Part shown: in pieces, positions 24,449-35,430 of the stretch
How positions within the stretch are numbered: the first letter of the stretch is position 1
How the letters are laid out: each line of letters starts with the position of its first letter
Origin: Ischnura elegans
Taxonomy: Eukaryota > Arthropoda > Insecta > Odonata > Coenagrionidae
Reading direction: 5' to 3'
Assembly: GCF_921293095.1 (NCBI RefSeq)
Contig: NC_060259.1
Span: forward strand, 26,543,812-26,607,811
DNA: 64,000 bases
Made by a program: the position numbers and the translations under genes
Notes under the pieces: model-generated
Databases searched by the model: none
Told to the model about the DNA's origin: nothing
The model's input: only the letters and a program-made list of their open reading frames with translations

Positions 24449-25953
24449 TTGAAAGTTGTAATGAAGATACCTCAAAGGACATCAGGAAAATTAAGATGCT
24501 ATTTAAAAGTAATTTTGATAAAAAGTGGAAACAGTGCTCCAGAAAATACGACAGATTTTGTTAAATGTGCAGTCTCTTTTGAAGGACATATCGAAAGTAG
24601 AACGTTGTTTTGCAAGCCAGATTTCATTGCCAAGCTCTGGATAAAAAGATGCGGCTGCAATAAAGACATAACTGAAAACATACCAAAGAGAGCTACCAAC
24701 TATAAGAAGGCTTAATTGTCTTCACCTTTGATTCCAATACCACATTCATCATTAGAAGCTTTGTCCTTTTCCATGGAAAAAAACCTGCGTGCGTAAACAT
24801 CATAAGAGAGGCCAACCAGAGACGATACGATATTTATCCCTCATACAAGATAAATTTGAACTCAAAGTTGTCTAGCTATTCCCCATCACAAGAACTGACC
24901 ATTACCGATACTTCGGCCGAGGTCAAATTACTGGCTCTAGTGAATAAAACTATTTTGGCTCAGAAAGATGTTGTCGCCGCTTTCCTTCGTTCTGATACTG
25001 AATTCAAACTAACGATGATTTTTAAGTAGGGTTACGATGGGAGTAGTGGGCACAAGCAATATAAGCAAAGATTTGTATTTCGGAAGGAATCAGGTCCAGT
25101 AGACGATTCCTATATGTTTTCCATTTCTATGTTGCCTCTTCAGCTAAAATAAAATGATATAAACAACATATTATGGCAGAATACCAAGCCATCTTCGATT
25201 AGGCATTGTAGACCCGTTAAATTATTTCTGGAAGATGAAAGCTAGGAGATAACTATGAAAGAAGTGCAAAAGATAGAGACATAGATCTTTCCACTGATGC
25301 CCTTGGTCATCGAAATAAACAAGAAGAAATTGTACATAGTATCAGAATTTTGACGTTAAAAGAATCCTGAAATTTCATCAGGCATTACTGGAGTAGAGGT
25401 GGATTTATTTCAATGGTTTCGAGCAATTCTTAAGCCACTTTCCTGTGGTTTCTCCATTAGTACAAGTGAATTTGAGAAGTATGCTCAAAAAACAGAAAAA
25501 ATATACATGCGTCATACTCATGGTATTATATGCCTTTCACGGTACATGAAATCTAATTCATGAGACAAAAGTGATTCATTGCCCCCATTGCATTGCATTA
25601 GTTCCCATTGGAATGCTTTCCGAAGAGGCCCAAGAAACAAGCATATTCGGAAATTCAAAGAAAATCACGCGCTAAAATACTCAATAAAGGAAACAATGAG
25701 AGATGTTTTTAACCTACTATTAGTCACATCTGATCCTTATGTTTCCAGTATTAGTTCGTTGCACCCAAGGCATTGTTATTCCCTCTCGATGGATATCAGA
25801 CTGCTTCTCAGGGAAGCAATATTACCTGTTCCTAATGAAATGAGTAATGTCAAAGAGATAGAGGATGTGGAGTCGGTAAATTTCGGAGATGAAGGGAGTT
25901 TGGGGAGTAATAATGACGAAGGTGACCAATATTCCGCAGTTCACATTCTGTGA
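24449..25953 (+). pseudogene. Transib (RAG1-like) transposase pseudogene
   Basis: Conserved blocks appear in the expected order across shifting frames. RRYDIYPSYK and ETSAEVKL-like (TDTSAEVKLLAL) lie at 24810-24950. FK-stop-GYDGSSGHKQYKQ lies at 25020-25070; the DGSSG Asp at 25036-25038 is expected to be the first catalytic Asp, and a TAG stands where Trp is usual. WQNTKPSSIRHCRPVKLF is near 25173-25230, SWYYMPFTVHEI near 25518-25553, and PIGMLSEEAQE at 25604-25636 with the Glu pair expected to hold the catalytic Glu. After a frameshift come RNKHIRKFKENHALK and LLLVTSDPYVSSI, the block that aligns with the RAG1 region SEGNESGNK onward. Block identification is from family knowledge; the decay is seen directly. 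The start of the ORF is not resolved. Confidence 0.85.
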
Positions 25954-26233
25954 AAAACGATTTTATGCGTAAATCCTTTATTTAGGAGTATATTTTTAAC
26001 GACATTAGTTCATTAAATTAAGAAAAGCGCATTACTATAGATTTTTAAATGATTTTCTGCATATTCTTCTAAGTTTTGAGTAACAGGAAATTATTTTGTA
26101 AATTAAATTTTAATTTTTTTCATAAAAACTACCTTGAAAAGGCCTATGGTAGTGTTATTTTGTGTTTTTGTCTATAATTTGGCAATTCTGAATGTATTCA
26201 CGACAAAAGCTCCAAGTTTTTTGGGAAAAATAA

Positions 26234-26269
26234 TTTTGACCCGCAGGATTCGCAATTGGGACCACTGTG
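26234..26269 (-). repeat. Transib right terminal inverted repeat
   Basis: Read on the minus strand it starts CACAGTGGTCCCAATTGC. Followed directly by the CTTCG target-site copy. Confidence 0.92.
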
Positions 26270-26274
26270 CTTCG

Positions 26275-27526
26275 GCGCGATCAGGACGTGGATATATTTT
26301 CCTTAAAACCGTTTTTAAAACTGAAAAGCTATCACATACGGCATAAACCAGTGGTCAAAAGTGGCATTTCTTAAAATTGTAGACTTATCATGAACCAGTA
26401 ATTTTTCCGCGGAGTCTGGCCAGTGATTACTTTAAGATGTGGCATGATATTTTTTATAATCACATACATCTCCCATGTATACTATGCATATTACAGTATT
26501 ATCTGATTGGTCAATGCTGGAAATGCTGAAAATGCTGGACTTTAAGGATCACGTTAAGACATAGAAGAGAAGATTCTACTCCACCAATTATTGCCAGCCG
26601 TTTTCCAGTATTTTCCTGTTGAGGAATATTTCCCGTAAGATTAATATGATTTACCATTACATCAGTTTATACATGTTTATTTTTATTTTTACTCTAAATT
26701 TTCAACCCTTAAATACTAAGGTGGCTAAAGACTATGCTGTATTACTCGTGTAAAAATAAGACGCGTTTTTTATTAAAATTATCTCAAGTAAAATGTTGAC
26801 ATGAAATATATAATTAGAGATGAGGCTTCTATATGTACATCAAAATTTCAATGAGCACAACTTTGGCAGGTTATCAAAAGCGACGATACCTATATTAATG
26901 AACCGAAAAAATCCCTAACTCCACGACTAATTTTACAAAAAGAAAGAGTTACACTAGTAAACAACTAATTAAACAATTACATCAAACACAATTTTTCATA
27001 GTTTTTCGCCATGGAACTTATTTTTAAGGAGAATGATAAGAACAGAGAGATAACTATTCCAAGAGTTTTCTTAAATGCAGCAGTCTTAGATAGCAGCATG
27101 CTGCCGTAAACACATTACTGCATGTTTATATTTATATGCGGCATCTTACAGTATTCGCTTCGTCGACCAATTGCTTTTAACTTAGACGAAGCACAATAAG
27201 GCAAGCACAAGACAAAACAAAAGACAAGACAAAACAAAACAAAAAAGGGTCTATTGAGAGTTGCGATAGCTGAAAAGGGAGAAGCCGTTCGTATCGCCAG
27301 TGCAGTGTTGGCTTTCTTGGCTGTATCACGCATGAAAAATCCGACGTGACCTCTCTACTCTTATACGGCCTTCTCCACCATCGTTTGGTAAGGTATGATT
27401 TTCGTAAATATTAACAGCAATTCTCTTGGATTTCAATTCATAAAAGCGTGTTACTGATCTCAGAATTCACGTTGTGCTATATTTTTAGGTGAAATATTGC
27501 AGTAATCGACGCACTAGGGTGACATA
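26275..27526. other. Non-coding stretch upstream of gene C
   Basis: No gene supported. A possible splice acceptor (GCTATATTTTTAG, ends about 27488) lies 38 bases before the gene C ATG, so gene C may have an untranslated 5' exon here. The AAAC/AAGACAAA-rich run at 27208-27245 is simple sequence. Confidence 0.35.
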
Positions 27527-27892
27527 ATGTCCACAGTGAAGTACGTGATATGCTTCACCATCGCGGTTATCATTGGGATGATTATAAACAATAACTGCGA
27601 GCATGATCCGAATTCTACTTCGGGCAACAATGCACCTGACGTCCGTAAACCTCTTCATACTTGGTTGTACCTGAAGATGGACTTCTACAGTGAGGAGGCG
27701 GTTATGTCCGATGTTCAATCTCAGAAGTTGACTGCGAACACCGAGCTGGTTTCCGCCCTTCTAGATTCGTCTGCCGAGAATGGAATGACTGCTAATCAAC
27801 AAGTGCTCCGTAACGCGGTGGTGAATCCCATCTTCATGCCGGGGAAGAGGTCTGTAGAAGACTCCAAGACCATGCCGTTGGCAAGCTACAAG
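27527..27892 (+). CDS. Gene C, exon 1: signal peptide and ectodomain
   Basis: A 122-codon exon from ATG to the donor TACAAG|GTACGT in phase 0. Residues 6-20 (YVICFTIAVIIGMII) form an N-terminal hydrophobic run that would act as signal peptide or signal anchor. An N-glycosylation sequon is at N29-S-T. The ectodomain is mixed-charge with no known domain. A dibasic PGKRS site at residues 105-109 could be a convertase cleavage site. With exons at 31649-31945 and 33533-33670 the product is 266 aa, all three joined by phase-0 introns, with the membrane segment in the last exon. It is the longest of the family-like genes here and the only one with a middle exon. Function unknown. Confidence 0.6.
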
Positions 27893-28059
27893 GTACGTTG
27901 TTAGCAAAGTTTTATTCAAATATATAGCTATTGCTAAAGATGCTACTCCTACGAAAGGTTTTTGACCTATTCTAAAACTAATTACATAAAATTCCTTTCG
28001 TTGTCATTACTGATAGATGAATATTAATATTTTTTTTTATTATTTATAAAAAAAATTTC

Positions 28060-28840
28060 ATAGCATATTTGCTGGTTTTAGGCAAGGTACGGGGTACGCC
28101 AAGCACTCTCGTCTTTTTTTTTCTGATGTTCATGGTGAAACAAAACCCAGTACTATTCCACAAACTTTTTATTATTAGCTGTCCACTAGTTTCGACGTTT
28201 ATACCGTCATTATTAAGACTAACAGAGCAATAGCGCACAACGTCCAGCCTTATATACCCAACAATAGTGTGAGGGAAGGAAAGGGGGAACTAAAAGAGGA
28301 GGAGGGGGGTTTGGCATTGTTGATTGAATGGAGAGTCAAAACACAAAGTATAAAAGCTGGGGGGGGGGAGATGCAGATAGAAGGTCAGGTGGTAACGAGG
28401 TCAATGGGGAGGATTGTCAGGGAAGAAGACAGATTTTGAAGCAGTAGATAAGAAAATTAGAACATTTGAATATAGTTTTATCGTTTAAAATTTTGGTGTT
28501 ACGTGCAAGAGTGCATTTGGTGATTTCTAAAAATTTTATTTTGAGTTTTTTTTTTTATCTTAATTTTAAAATTTTTCTGGCTATTTGACATGCATTTAAC
28601 ATTGCTGCTTTTTGTACGGTAAGGAACAATTTTTTCGGCAATCTAATATTTTTAGGGCCTTGATGCATTGAGTGAGGCACGAAAACCTGTGGGAGGGATA
28701 ATAATTGGTGTGATGTGTGCTTTCTCTGATTTCCGTAATCTCTTAATTTATACTTCAAGTTCTTCGTATTTTTCCATTTTGGTGCTATAGTTTTCCGTGA
28801 TGTTGAGTGTATTAGGTACAGCAATATCTATTGAGAACGC
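28060..28840 (-). mobile_element. Penelope-like element fragment (3' part and terminal repeat)
   Basis: On the minus strand: a Lys/Arg-rich open frame (28824-28555), an AT-rich spacer, a TATATAAGGC stretch (about 28255), then a hammerhead-like core (28221-28182) and TTTGTGGAATAGTACTGGG. A ribozyme core just before such a stretch is typical of the terminal repeats of Penelope-like elements. No reverse-transcriptase motif was found, so the class rests on the ribozyme and layout. Confidence 0.45.
28182..28221 (-). ncRNA. Hammerhead-ribozyme-like core
   Basis: Minus strand: CTTAATAATGACGGTATAAA then CGTCGAAACTAGTGGAC. Stem II is GACG/CGTC, followed by GAAAC, a 2-base loop TA and GTG in place of GTC/GTH. 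The box CTTAATAA replaces CTGATGA. Both changes suggest an inactive copy. Confidence 0.4.
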
Positions 28841-29028
28841 TGAATTTTGGTTTTATTCGTGCAACATCAGATCAAGTTTATTGCTATGGATTTTTTATCG
28901 GTTATAATTAATAGTTCGTAATAAATCTCACAGAAACCATTTTCCAGGATGGTTTTAGGCGTGTATTTATGGTAAGACTCTGCAATTTCTAAGATTTTAT
29001 ATTTTAGAGTTAATTTATGGTGTATGAT

Positions 29029-30110
29029 GTTAAAGATACATCTACATACAAACTCCGCCGATAAACGCATGTGGAGGGGTTTTAGGACACCAGTCGTTAG
29101 CAATTACAGCATTACCCAGATGTTAAGCGAATTAGGCTGGGAGCCGCTGGACACTCAGAGGCTACTCGCTAGACTTACGAATTCCCATATCTATCCGTTC
29201 GGCTAAATATCTCTCTCAATTTATTACTTCTGTCGAACCAGGAAATATAGTGGGGCTCTAATATTATGTTCTTCGTTTCCGTCTTAAAAATATCTATTCT
29301 CAATTGCTCAAGCAATCTAAGCATAGCGAGTAGCCTCCGAGTGTCCAGCGGCTCCCAGCCTAATTCGCTTAACATCTGGGTAACGTTGTGTGTACGCCCG
29401 TAGCAGTTCTTGAAGAACCGCGCAGCCTTCCTTTGTATTTTATTCAATTCACGGATGAAGTCTTTTTGCACCGGATCCCATATGCTCTCTGCATATTGAA
29501 GGTGCGGTCGGACGAGTGCGAAATAGCACCTTTCTTTTACTTTCCCATCCTAAAATCTTCTCACAATGCGCTTGACGAATCCTAATTTACCCAGGGCTAT
29601 GCCGCATTTATTCCTTAAATGTGTTCATTGTGTTCATTTAAGGAATAAATACCTTTTTCCTTCTTCACTTCCTCTGTTGCCTTTATTTAATACTATCCAG
29701 CATAAAAATTGTCATAGTTGGACGAACTCTGCAAAAAATGTACCCCCGTGCATTTGCTCAGATTAAGTTCGAGTCCCCAATCTTGGCTTTAACGTTGTTT
29801 AAATCCGATGATAGAATTTAATGGTTAGACTTATCACTAATTTCACGATAGATGACAGCGTCGTCAGCAAATAAACGAATTTTACTGCTGATTCGGGAGC
29901 AGAGGTCATTGATGTAAATAATGAACAACAGGGGGCCGATTACGCTTCCTATTGGAACACATGATGTCACTTTTACCACATCAGAGCTAATTCCGTCAAG
30001 AACTACTTTTTTACGATCACTCAGAAAGTCGCGTATCTAGTTTACCATTGCTTCGTTTAATCCACATGATTGCAATTTGAATAAAATATATTCATTATTT
30101 AAGTTGAGAT
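29029..30110 (-). mobile_element. CR1-like LINE fragment (reverse transcriptase to 3' end)
   Basis: Minus strand from about 29960 reads FIIYINDLCSRISSKIRLFADDAVIYREI, which contains the reverse-transcriptase FADD catalytic box. Further 3' it gives an IWDPVQK segment, ELNKIQRKAARFFKNCYGR and VTQMLSELGWEPLDTRRL, the usual end of CR1/Jockey-type ORFs. A TACATCTAC tail lies at 29029. A 64-base piece (29109-29172) is inverted within the 3' part. Stops and gaps show a dead element. Confidence 0.8.
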
Positions 30111-30639
30111 ATGATTGTGCCTGCGCCGATATTTTTTTTGGGATAAGTTGGAGATGTGCTGCATTGTTTCGGAGGCATTTTTTTAATTTTCTGCATTTTT
30201 CATCCGATTATTTTAGGTTTGTGATTACATATATTTCATAATTTTGTTTTCATCACCTGGCCATGTATTGCCACCATACATCCTTCTGTTTCTGGGAAGA
30301 TTTTCCCACGCTTGAGCCATCTTTGTCGACTTCAGGGGCCTCCAATGCATGAGGGAATTGACATTTCATTATTCTTCATTTCATTACTTTCACCGTGAGG
30401 GATTATTAAGGAAGGAATTTATCTTTCCATATTGACATTTTATGGTCAACGGTGATAATGGTTTAACTAACTTGCTCACTTTCGTCAGATAGATTTAACG
30501 AGGTGTATTAATTATCTGCCTCGCTGATAGTTCTCAGGAGATCCGAGGTGGTACCCCTACGAAGAAAATATTTGGTGACGACGCTGTCATACATCGCGAA
30601 ATTATTGATCACTCTGGCTTTGATATTCTATCATCGAAT

Positions 30640-31075
30640 TAAACAAGTTAATGCGTGGAGTCAAGAGTTGCGACTGGCACATAATCTGAGCAAATCCACG
30701 GTGTTAACAAAAAGACGATAGATGAAGTGGATTATCAGGGAGTTTAGAAAACTTCGAACCTTTCGTGTGGAACTTATGTAAGAAATATTTGTGGCAGAGC
30801 CCTGAAGAAGCTAGGATTCGTCAAGCGTATTGTGGGAAGATTTTCGTACGAAAACGTAAGGGAGAGGTGCTATTTCGCACTCGTCTGGCTACTCCTTGAA
30901 TATGCAGCGAGCATATGGGATCCGGCACAAAAATCTATGAACTCGATAAAATACAAAGAAAAGCTGCGTGATTCGCCAAAAACTGATACGGGTGTACAGA
31001 AAGCGTTACTCAGATATGAATCAAATTAGGCTGGGAGCTGCTATAAACTCAGGGGCTGCGCACTAGGGCAGCAAT
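30640..31075 (+). mobile_element. CR1-like LINE fragment, opposite orientation
   Basis: Reads KKLGFVKRIVGRFSYENVRE, RCYFALVWLLLEYAASIWDP, then a broken IQRKAA segment and LGW near 31026. This matches the region just upstream of the end of the minus-strand copy. Confidence 0.75.
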
Positions 31076-31648
31076 TGAGAATAGATATCGTTCATGATAT
31101 AGGATATAGAATGTACTACATTTGAAATTTGCATATTTAAACAGGCTCGTAGGGCAATACTTGTCTACGCATTTGCAAAATGAAGAGTCAAGTAAAATTA
31201 TAAGTAATGTACATACAAATAAAGCTAAAGTAAGTGAAACCGTAGTTTTCCCAGGATCGGTTTTTAAAAATCCGTTATAATTTAAGAGCAGCGATAAAAT
31301 TGAACATACGCTCATCCTCGGACTAAATTTTGAATGATTATCTGATAAAATCTTAAACTGATCTCAAATCACGTTATTCAAATGAAAAAGGCGTAACGCT
31401 CGGATCAAGTGGTTTATAAATTTTTATACTAAAAATGTAAGTTTTTAAAAATTTTCCTCACTGCGTGCCTTAACATAAAATCTCTTCCTCAATGAGTGGC
31501 GTCTGAAATGAAATATTAATAAGAATTTTTATTCACGATACGAATACGGCCTTCACAGTAAGAATAAGAATCTAGCAGTCGCGGTACCCTTCTTAATTAT
31601 CATTCTGTAATTCATTAAAAAACTACTTCCCTCCTCATTCTGCTGAAG

Positions 31649-31945
31649 GCACACCACGATTCTACTGAAGAAGCTCCTCAAGGAAACTCAATGCATACCG
31701 ACCCTACGGATCTACGAAAAGGTTCAACGATGGACGAGTACATTGATGGGACTTTGAACACTCGCGTTCTCCGCGGTGACGTGGGTAAAGACGTCACTGA
31801 AGAGGTCAACCCGGAAGAAGTTGTCTTTACGGACAGGATAATTGAGCTCATTCAATTACGATTTTCCATCCCTAACGGAGTGTATGGGACAATGTTTTAC
31901 ACATTTCCAAGTGAAGAGAAGGACTCAGGAGCTGAACTATTTTGG
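31649..31945 (+). CDS. Gene C, exon 2: acidic ectodomain
   Basis: A 99-codon phase-0 exon between the acceptor TTCCCTCCTCATTCTGCTGAAG (ends 31648) and the donor TTTTGG|GTATGC. The protein is acidic and hydrophilic, starting AHHDSTEEAPQG, with EEVNPEEVVFTDRIIELIQL near its middle and an aromatic end (GTMFYTFPSEEKD...ELFW). There is an in-frame stop at 31616-31618 just upstream and another soon after the donor, and both edges keep the phase of exons 1 and 3. The AAG acceptor is less usual than CAG; an alternative is the AG at 31669-31670, which would break phase. No known domain. Confidence 0.5.
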
Positions 31946-33532
31946 GTATGCCAGACAACATTTTTCATATTATAAAACTAGATATTTCATATAAAATCTT
32001 TCCCGCCAAAAGTACGGGTCATTTTCATTTCCGCCAATAGTGAGCTATCTTATATGAGGCACTTTAGTTGTTTATTTCATTTTTTAAACATAATAGATTG
32101 TTTCTAGTAATTTGGAGTGGGTCCTTTTTTTCAATCCTTTTTTCAAAACGTTTTCAATCCATTCGTTCTTTGAATTACCCCATGTTTGGTAAAAAAAACT
32201 GAAATAAGTCAATCGTGAACTTAAAACGCGAACTTTTTCATTTACACCTCCGAAAAATACGGATACACTCAATAACATTATTTTACCATCGCAAACAATT
32301 CTAACTGGCTCATTCATTGCTATCAGAATACTTTCGATCTGTAAATATTCAACTTCAGAAGCTGGTAGAAAACACCAAACGAAAATAACGTTATAACCGT
32401 ACACTTATGCAAATTTTTATGAAATCTGCATATTTCGTCTACCTACCCATTTAATCCATCATTGAACAAAGAGTTCACACTATCGGTGCAAAAACACAAG
32501 ACTAGCATCGTTTAATTGTCAATTAATAAAATAGTGCAATTTTAAAGCAAAGACTCAATCAAAATTACATTTCCAGGTCCTTAGAGCAATTATAATTTGA
32601 GAACATAGACTATCCAGAAAAAAATTCTCAAATCCGATAGTCAAATCAAATTCGATCGCTCAAAGCATTCAATTACTTGAAAAACAGAGAACTTCAAGGT
32701 TTTTTTCTGCGTATTTTTATGTTGCGGTAAAAATAAACTGGTTTTTGTACTCTCACAAACTTAAAGGAAACGTTAAAAAACGCATTTTCGCAAAACATTA
32801 GTAAGTAGCACAACCCATAATCAGTGAAAAGATCGCTGTTACAATTTTGTTAAAACTGTACCAGGGATCGTTTTGTTTGCCTTGGATATTATTCGTTTCC
32901 AAAAATCCAATGCATATACACTTTCATATTGGCATCACTTTAATATCAAAAAAATAATATTATAATATGGCCTACGCGCATCATTTGGAGTGGGTCCTTT
33001 CTTTCAATCCTTTCTTTCAAAACTTTTCCAATCCATTCGCTCCTTAATTTGCATATATATGGCAAGTAGCAAACTGTGGCAACTGCGGAAGCCATTCATA
33101 AAAAGGCAATGAAATTAACGTTAAATTCAAAGAGAAAAATGCCACCTGCTACCTTGCAGTGCTACCTTCAGCATCCGGAGCAATGTTATAACGCTCTCTG
33201 CTTCACCCTTTATATGCTTCTTTGATGTGGAGAGAAATAATCAATGCAGAAAATTCAAAACAAAAGCAACTAGTGATTAATAATTGGTATAAAAGCTGAA
33301 TAAGGACCAACTTATTTTATCAAGAGATTAGCAAAAGCTTTAACGACTGGAAGCTATGAGAAATGGCTGGAAAAATCGATTTTTCTCTAGCCTTTAAATC
33401 GTTCTACTCATTTCATACTATTAGCATACCTATAACTAATAAAAAACACAAAGGTATATTGCTCATTACTAATACAATTTCCGAACGAGACACTCAAGTG
33501 CATAACTGCAGTCTTTACATTCATACTTTCAG
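31946..33532 (+). other. Gene C intron 2
   Basis: No further exon is supported. Holds two direct copies of a roughly 65-base repeat (32110-32175 and 32983-33048). Confidence 0.45.
32110..33048. repeat. Pair of direct repeats about 870 bp apart
   Basis: TTTGGAGTGGGTCCTTT followed by TTTCAATCC and CAATCCATTCG at 32110-32175 recurs at 32983-33048 with few differences. It could be a short duplication or the remains of terminal repeats; the interval between shows no recognisable transposon ORF. Confidence 0.6.
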
Positions 33533-33670
33533 CTGCATAGAATCCTGAGCTGCGTTGGTTATTTGGTGCTCGCAATAGCTGGATATTTGCAAGCGAGAAG
33601 ACTTATGAGACGTACGACTGCAAAGCATCCTGCAAGCAAGCTTCGGCGATTCAGGCCAAAGAAAAGGTAA
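33533..33670 (+). CDS. Gene C, exon 3: transmembrane segment and basic tail
   Basis: After TTCATACTTTCAG (ends 33532) a phase-0 frame gives 45 residues to TAA at 33668-33670. LHR is followed by a hydrophobic helix (ILSCVGYLVLAIAGYL, protein residues about 225-240) and a strongly basic tail (QARRLMRRTTAKH...RRFRPKKR). The positive-inside rule places the tail in the cytoplasm. AAAAG|GTAAAT at 33666 is also a plausible donor; splicing to the acceptor TTTTTCAG (ends 33879) would replace the final residues with SKSRVKIIG and a stop at about 33905. Both forms keep the same topology. Confidence 0.6.
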   Translation: MHRILSCVGYLVLAIAGYLQARRLMRRTTAKHPASKLRRFRPKKR

Positions 33671-34569
33671 ATTTCAATCCTTTAATGCTTGGATAATTTA
33701 CATGGAAATATATCTTTATTTGGCAATTTTTCCCATGCGAAAATTTTCCAACAAATGCATTTTTTCATTACTACCATTTCTTCTGACATCTTCGATACGT
33801 GAAAATTCCCACTCCTGAGTACCACTTTTTGCAATACTCGCGAATATATTTTTATGTATGGTATATTTTCCTTTTTCAGCAAGTCCAGGGTCAAAATAAT
33901 TGGCTGATCGACAACCTGTCTGGGGGCAGGAGTGTTCACCATATGACCCATTTTGTCATCTGGCAGATTTTACAGTGGTCTGGGGACCTTTATGACGGCC
34001 TCTAAAATTACTAGAACTTAAAACAAAGGAACGGATAATTGCGAAGTGGTGAATTTCTTTGGGTCGTACCCTTGGGTGAACCTGTTTCTTGTGTAACTTT
34101 TTCAGTGCCATTAATATGGATTTTCACAATGAAGTTTAATTTACCAATTTTAAAGGATTTTTTATATATTTTTAATTTTTTTTAAATTTTTGATTGATGA
34201 ACGAAAACAAACCGTCCAACTTTTTAGTGTAGCTCAAAACTTATTCATTTGGTATACAAATTTAAGAAGCTTATCTTAGAGAGTAAGCACAGTCTAATGA
34301 GTACTTAGGAATAATTTTCAAGTTAATTTAACGATGAAATATCAATTTTGCTGCGCATACTTTTGCAGGGTGTTATGAATGATGATGCAGATAAGAGTGA
34401 GTTTTCTCAGAGGAAATGTTAAGCATGTCAATCCTTTTCGCAATAAAAAAACTGCTTCAAATAATTTCATAGCATACCATTACTCTATCCTTATTTTCAG
34501 ACCGCGGCTGGAATTGCAAGTTCCACTAGTGAATTGGTATATATTTTGCAGCTCCGGGCTAACAAACCT

Positions 34570-34575
34570 AATAAA
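34570..34575 (+). terminator. Possible poly(A) signal of gene C
   Basis: AATAAA 900 bases after the stop; far, so uncertain. Confidence 0.15.
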
Positions 34576-34856
34576 AATTCCAATATAGTCATTTAAAACT
34601 TATTCTCGTAAACGTTACGGTAAAATACAGCTTCACGTCAATATTATGTCAAAAAAGCTCTCCATTACCTTAGAGTCAGGGAAAATTAGGGATAAATAAA
34701 GATTTACCGTGACGTTGGGTTTTGGTAATGGCTTCCAGAAAGTCTTTATTCTCTTGCTTTGCCATCTAGAATTGACCGCAAGGGCTAAGCCTATGGTAAC
34801 ATGAATCTTGGTAAATTACGATGAGAATCAAGGCCACTGGATAGCGTAGTGCTCCG

Positions 34857-34895
34857 CACAGTGGCCCGCAACGGTTAATCTTGTTGAATTTGGCA
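34857..34895 (+). repeat. Solitary Transib-like terminus
   Basis: CACAGTGGCCCGCAACGG then TTAATC resembles the left end of the Transib at 23578 (CACAGTGGTCCCAATCGCTAATC). It begins with the same heptamer and is preceded by CTCCG. No partner end was found in the window. Confidence 0.4.
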
Positions 34896-35088
34896 CTCTG
34901 TGTAAAAAAAAGTAAACCTGCCTTTCATCCAATCCCTTCCTATGCCCAACTCCTTAACTTGTCCACTACGATACAATGAGTAAGATACAAATTATTATTG
35001 TAGTGGCCGACGCTTGCAGCATCCCATGAAGGCTATGCTCTTTATCACCGAAAAGTAACGGCAATTTACGAAATTCCTCCCAACATTA

Positions 35089-35430
35089 ATAATTAATTAC
35101 AGACAGCATGTTTCGTTGCACTGCAGCGTCATTAGGACTGTATAAATATTTGTAAAACGTTATCAGAGGATAGATTACCTTGAATAATTTTTTTGATCGA
35201 TTGAATAAACAGAAAAATGTGATGACGCCAAAGGGAAAACTCTGAAAATAGGACAAAAACATTATGAATGATGAACAAAAGGAATTCATGTCACATTTTC
35301 ATTTCTAAACTATTTATATTATTTTTCGATTTTTTAACCGTGAATGATTTTCTATCATCCAAATTATAGATCCAGTTTTGATGATGCTGCATTGCAGCGA
35401 AACTTGTTGAATGTAATAAGTAATTAATAG
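35089..35430. repeat. Inverted repeat with degraded ribozyme-like cores
   Basis: Left arm AATTAATTACAGACAGCATG then TTTCGTTGCACTGCAGCGTC; right arm TTGATGATGCTGCATTGCAG then CGAAACTTGTTGAATG and TAATTAAT. Same family as 5288-5502 and 13085-13440, more diverged. The right core has the best CUGANGA match (TTGATGA) but GTT instead of GTC. Confidence 0.55.

Larger units (their letters stand above)
23578..26269. mobile_element. Transib DNA transposon, full length but inactive
   Basis: The element is bounded by terminal inverted repeats beginning CACAGTGGTCCCAAT and flanked on both sides by the 5-bp duplication CTTCG (23573-23577 and 26270-26274). Length is 2692 bp. The ends pair over about 36 bases with four mismatches. 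The interior holds a decayed transposase related to RAG1 (24449-25953). Transib elements characteristically make 5-bp duplications in GC-rich sites and start with a heptamer similar to the V(D)J recombination signal; here the heptamer CACAGTG is identical to the consensus signal. Stops and frameshifts make the transposase non-functional. Confidence 0.92.
27893..31648 (+). other. Gene C intron 1
   Basis: Opens GTACGT and ends CTGCTGAAG. It is filled with Penelope-like (28060-28840) and CR1-like LINE debris (29029-30110 and 30640-31075); no further exon is seen. Confidence 0.45.

Noticed and set aside
32110..33048. LTR retrotransposon suggested by paired direct repeats
   Set aside because: The repeats are only about 65 bases, with no primer-binding site or gag/pol frame between them.
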